This document shows, in pieces, positions 6,901 to 7,589 of a stretch of 7,589 bases of DNA. The position numbers were made by a program, and so were the translations under genes. Location: positions 1 to 7,589 of the forward strand of contig CALKMQ010000070.1 in assembly GCA_938092125.1 (NCBI GenBank), read 5' to 3'. The stretch is from an uncultured bacterium. GTDB taxonomy: Bacteria; Fidelibacterota; Marinisomatia; Marinisomatales; UBA1611. The notes under the pieces were generated by a model. The model had not been told where the DNA came from, did not search any database, and saw nothing but the letters and a program-made list of their open reading frames with translations. Position 1 is the stretch's first letter, and the number at the start of each line of letters is the position of its first letter.

Positions 6901-7589
6901 AGTAAATGACAAAATCCAAAAATTTAAATTTCAGAATAAAAGAGCACTAAAAAAGCATGAAAGCCATATAGAAAGGTCTAAAAAATCAAAAGAGAGAATA
7001 TCTTCAAAAATTATCACTTTTAACCAACAATTAAATGCAGAGGTATCATTATCTAAGGAATTTGAAGCAACATTAAAAGACAAAATATTAATAACTGCTA
7101 CAAAAGTTCAAGAATTAGAAAAAAAAATTAGTTTCAAATCTGGAGATACTTATGCTTCTTTTTTAAAACAAACAATGGAATCATCAGTACCTTATGAAGT
7201 CGTTGGAAGTCAGGTTGATTTATTAGTGGGGGCATCAATATCAGGCCATCAAAAATCTATAGTAGGTCTTAAGAAAACTTTAGGCATCACCAAAAAAGAG
7301 TTATTGAAAAAAATATCTTTTCATAAAAATGAAATAAAAAAAATAAAATACAAAATATCATTATTGAAAAAAGAGATAATTGTTTTTAATAAAAAAATAA
7401 AAAAAGCTCAAAAGAACTACGAAAAATTGATGGTACCACTGAAAAAATTAGTAAACGGGAAAGAACTTCTTTTAAAAGAGAAAGATGTTGTTGAGAAATC
7501 TTTTATCAATGTGCAATTAAAAGAGCAAGAAAAATTAAATGATGTTTTTAGCAAAAGAAAACTAGTTGAGGAAAAGTATAATCAGAACT
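3965..7589 (+). CDS. Giant winged-helix plus coiled-coil protein, 3' truncated
   Basis: The frame is open from ATG at 3965 to the window edge: 1,208 full codons with no stop, in DNA so AT-rich that stops are expected often. An in-frame TGA at 3935-3937 and no other nearby ATG support this start; no Shine-Dalgarno is evident. Residues about 20-84 form a winged helix-turn-helix of ArsR-like type: a first helix PKKIISCI, then LTASEISERI, a recognition helix PKEKIYYHLKKL, and a wing ending GIVQKKYRLV. After a linker (85-147), Lys/Glu/Asn/Ile-rich coiled coil dominates. It is interrupted by an apparently beta-rich island (about 560-657, including FKINFNVN, LEIILDGYV, FIEVEG) and a second island (about 1060-1110: SSVPYEVVGSQVDLLVGAS, then GLKKTLGITKKELL). 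Prolines are scarce (I count ten) and sit in the N-terminal domain, islands or coil breaks. No Walker A or signal peptide is seen, so it is probably cytoplasmic and is not a standard SMC/Rad50. A DNA-bound structural or chromosome-organising role is inference. The function is unknown. Confidence 0.88.
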   Translation, partial: MSFKDLISNLSDQSVIKAVSKPVPKKIISCIGKNSLTASEISERISFPKEKIYYHLKKLVAFEILVVSEKEEIKGIVQKKYRLVDYPSTIASGDKKVKLVDHVNFKNLPLKTLNRTKYKINKFDYVKAMARKIIGSDSNNDIIIQKYETDNKIRKLDKYIIKIKNEISIVKEKIDLIITQISLYDDNEKIYDNQKKLLQENESFSKRISNYKNSVISSKDKISIINKNYNDEKNKRNNTLNDLLKKIEKVEKELLIQSNKKDQVESYIKNIYDDDSILKTYEKFNFKNEVSSLKIQKKNINEEISSLKSKILFLDEKIIQNEKAIELLAVQTVSYDNELNNILHQSKLFGPISKKVITNNELLNKSLETELLDLEDRKKDIDDKIVSIKGEMHNSGKLKKTLLKSYKPDLLELKKIKSRESKMIQNERKLHSEIDSINQSKKRIINNYKNKIFEYSDLLEKIKNEIHKIKLNNTSNDLKNETQILENKKIQKEAIENDVRFLKEDLYKDLEFFENSKKIYDKEIGKEASKSDGLKYEIEKNDKIVLFLTDEIESFKRLIEFHYVILKSIQLFENDTFKINFNVNAINKNNEDRSLEIILDGYVKTFNWSISQLKTNHVDFFKNKIVDENNNNFIEVEGIIKESKIVFDISTLLLTLPEKLDNLRLSLNETRLNYLSYLKNKNHLNECQDELININKKKNGLQKDKKKYDYERKIICKKIKTLTKEKDQNKKIIKEVEHSIILLKDDSKLLDNQKIENDFGNTQNNNELKKRKLEIESLIDSLKDSLKDHEAISIRLDKKVNIFEALVSNIEKENDKIESINHKIKLTGLEEESVNEEKSRKIEKIRLQISNYENEIISNKSWVSSSRFEEKQVLGEIRLWKKELNSLNAEKKLIDTEIEKSQLITSQKEAEVDTHRDLNIEKIQNEQNVEIDKEKVRQEKLKKIFLDMNSKLLQDESKILTVIKIHEKNYSDIEHKLKKVNDKIQKFKFQNKRALKKHESHIERSKKSKERISSKIITFNQQLNAEVSLSKEFEATLKDKILITATKVQELEKKISFKSGDTYASFLKQTMESSVPYEVVGSQVDLLVGASISGHQKSIVGLKKTLGITKKELLKKISFHKNEIKKIKYKISLLKKEIIVFNKKIKKAQKNYEKLMVPLKKLVNGKELLLKEKDVVEKSFINVQLKEQEKLNDVFSKRKLVEEKYNQN

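Noticed and set aside
3965..7589. SMC, Rad50 or MukB ATPase
   Set aside because: These families start with a Walker A nucleotide-binding motif near the N-terminus. Here the N-terminus is a winged helix, and no GxxGxGK(S/T)-type motif is seen in the visible protein.

Overview
This window looks like a piece of an AT-rich bacterial genome from the FCB superphylum, most likely a marine Marinimicrobia (SAR406)-type organism. The main evidence is the second gene. It ends in a type IX secretion (T9SS) sorting domain of the NFPNPFNPIT...YNMLGKEV style, which is typical of Marinimicrobia, Ignavibacteria and Calditrichaeota. The lineage is an inference from motif style and base composition, not from a search. 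All genes recognised are on the plus strand, and both end genes run off the window.

Region 1 (1-1829) is the 3' part of a long, repetitive, low-complexity surface or tail-fibre-like protein. In order it has 17-residue ANTAK...QAS repeats, two blocks of 13-residue TAELN(I/L)LDGV repeats, a run of YadA-head-like NTxxGxxAL repeats, and a C-terminal beta module familiar from phage tail fibres. Region 2 (1842-3665) starts 12 bp later. It encodes a complete 607-residue secreted protein with a signal peptide, two copies of a W-x-M-I-x-x-P beta module, and a T9SS sorting domain. The two genes look co-transcribed and probably both act at the cell surface.

Region 3 (3666-3964) is a very AT-rich intergenic stretch. 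It holds terminator-like inverted repeats and, closer to the next gene, a 12-bp palindrome with a partial second copy, each overlapping a TATAAT hexamer.

Region 4 (3965 to the end) is the most unusual part: a stop-free frame of 1,208 codons that is still open at the window edge. It starts with an ArsR-like winged helix-turn-helix, continues into an enormous Lys/Glu/Asn/Ile-rich coiled coil, and has two non-coiled islands at about residues 560-657 and 1060-1110. The two long arms between these landmarks are both about 400 residues. No Walker A motif is visible, so it is not an ordinary SMC or Rad50 protein. I do not recognise a named family for the full architecture. It is the best candidate here for something undescribed.
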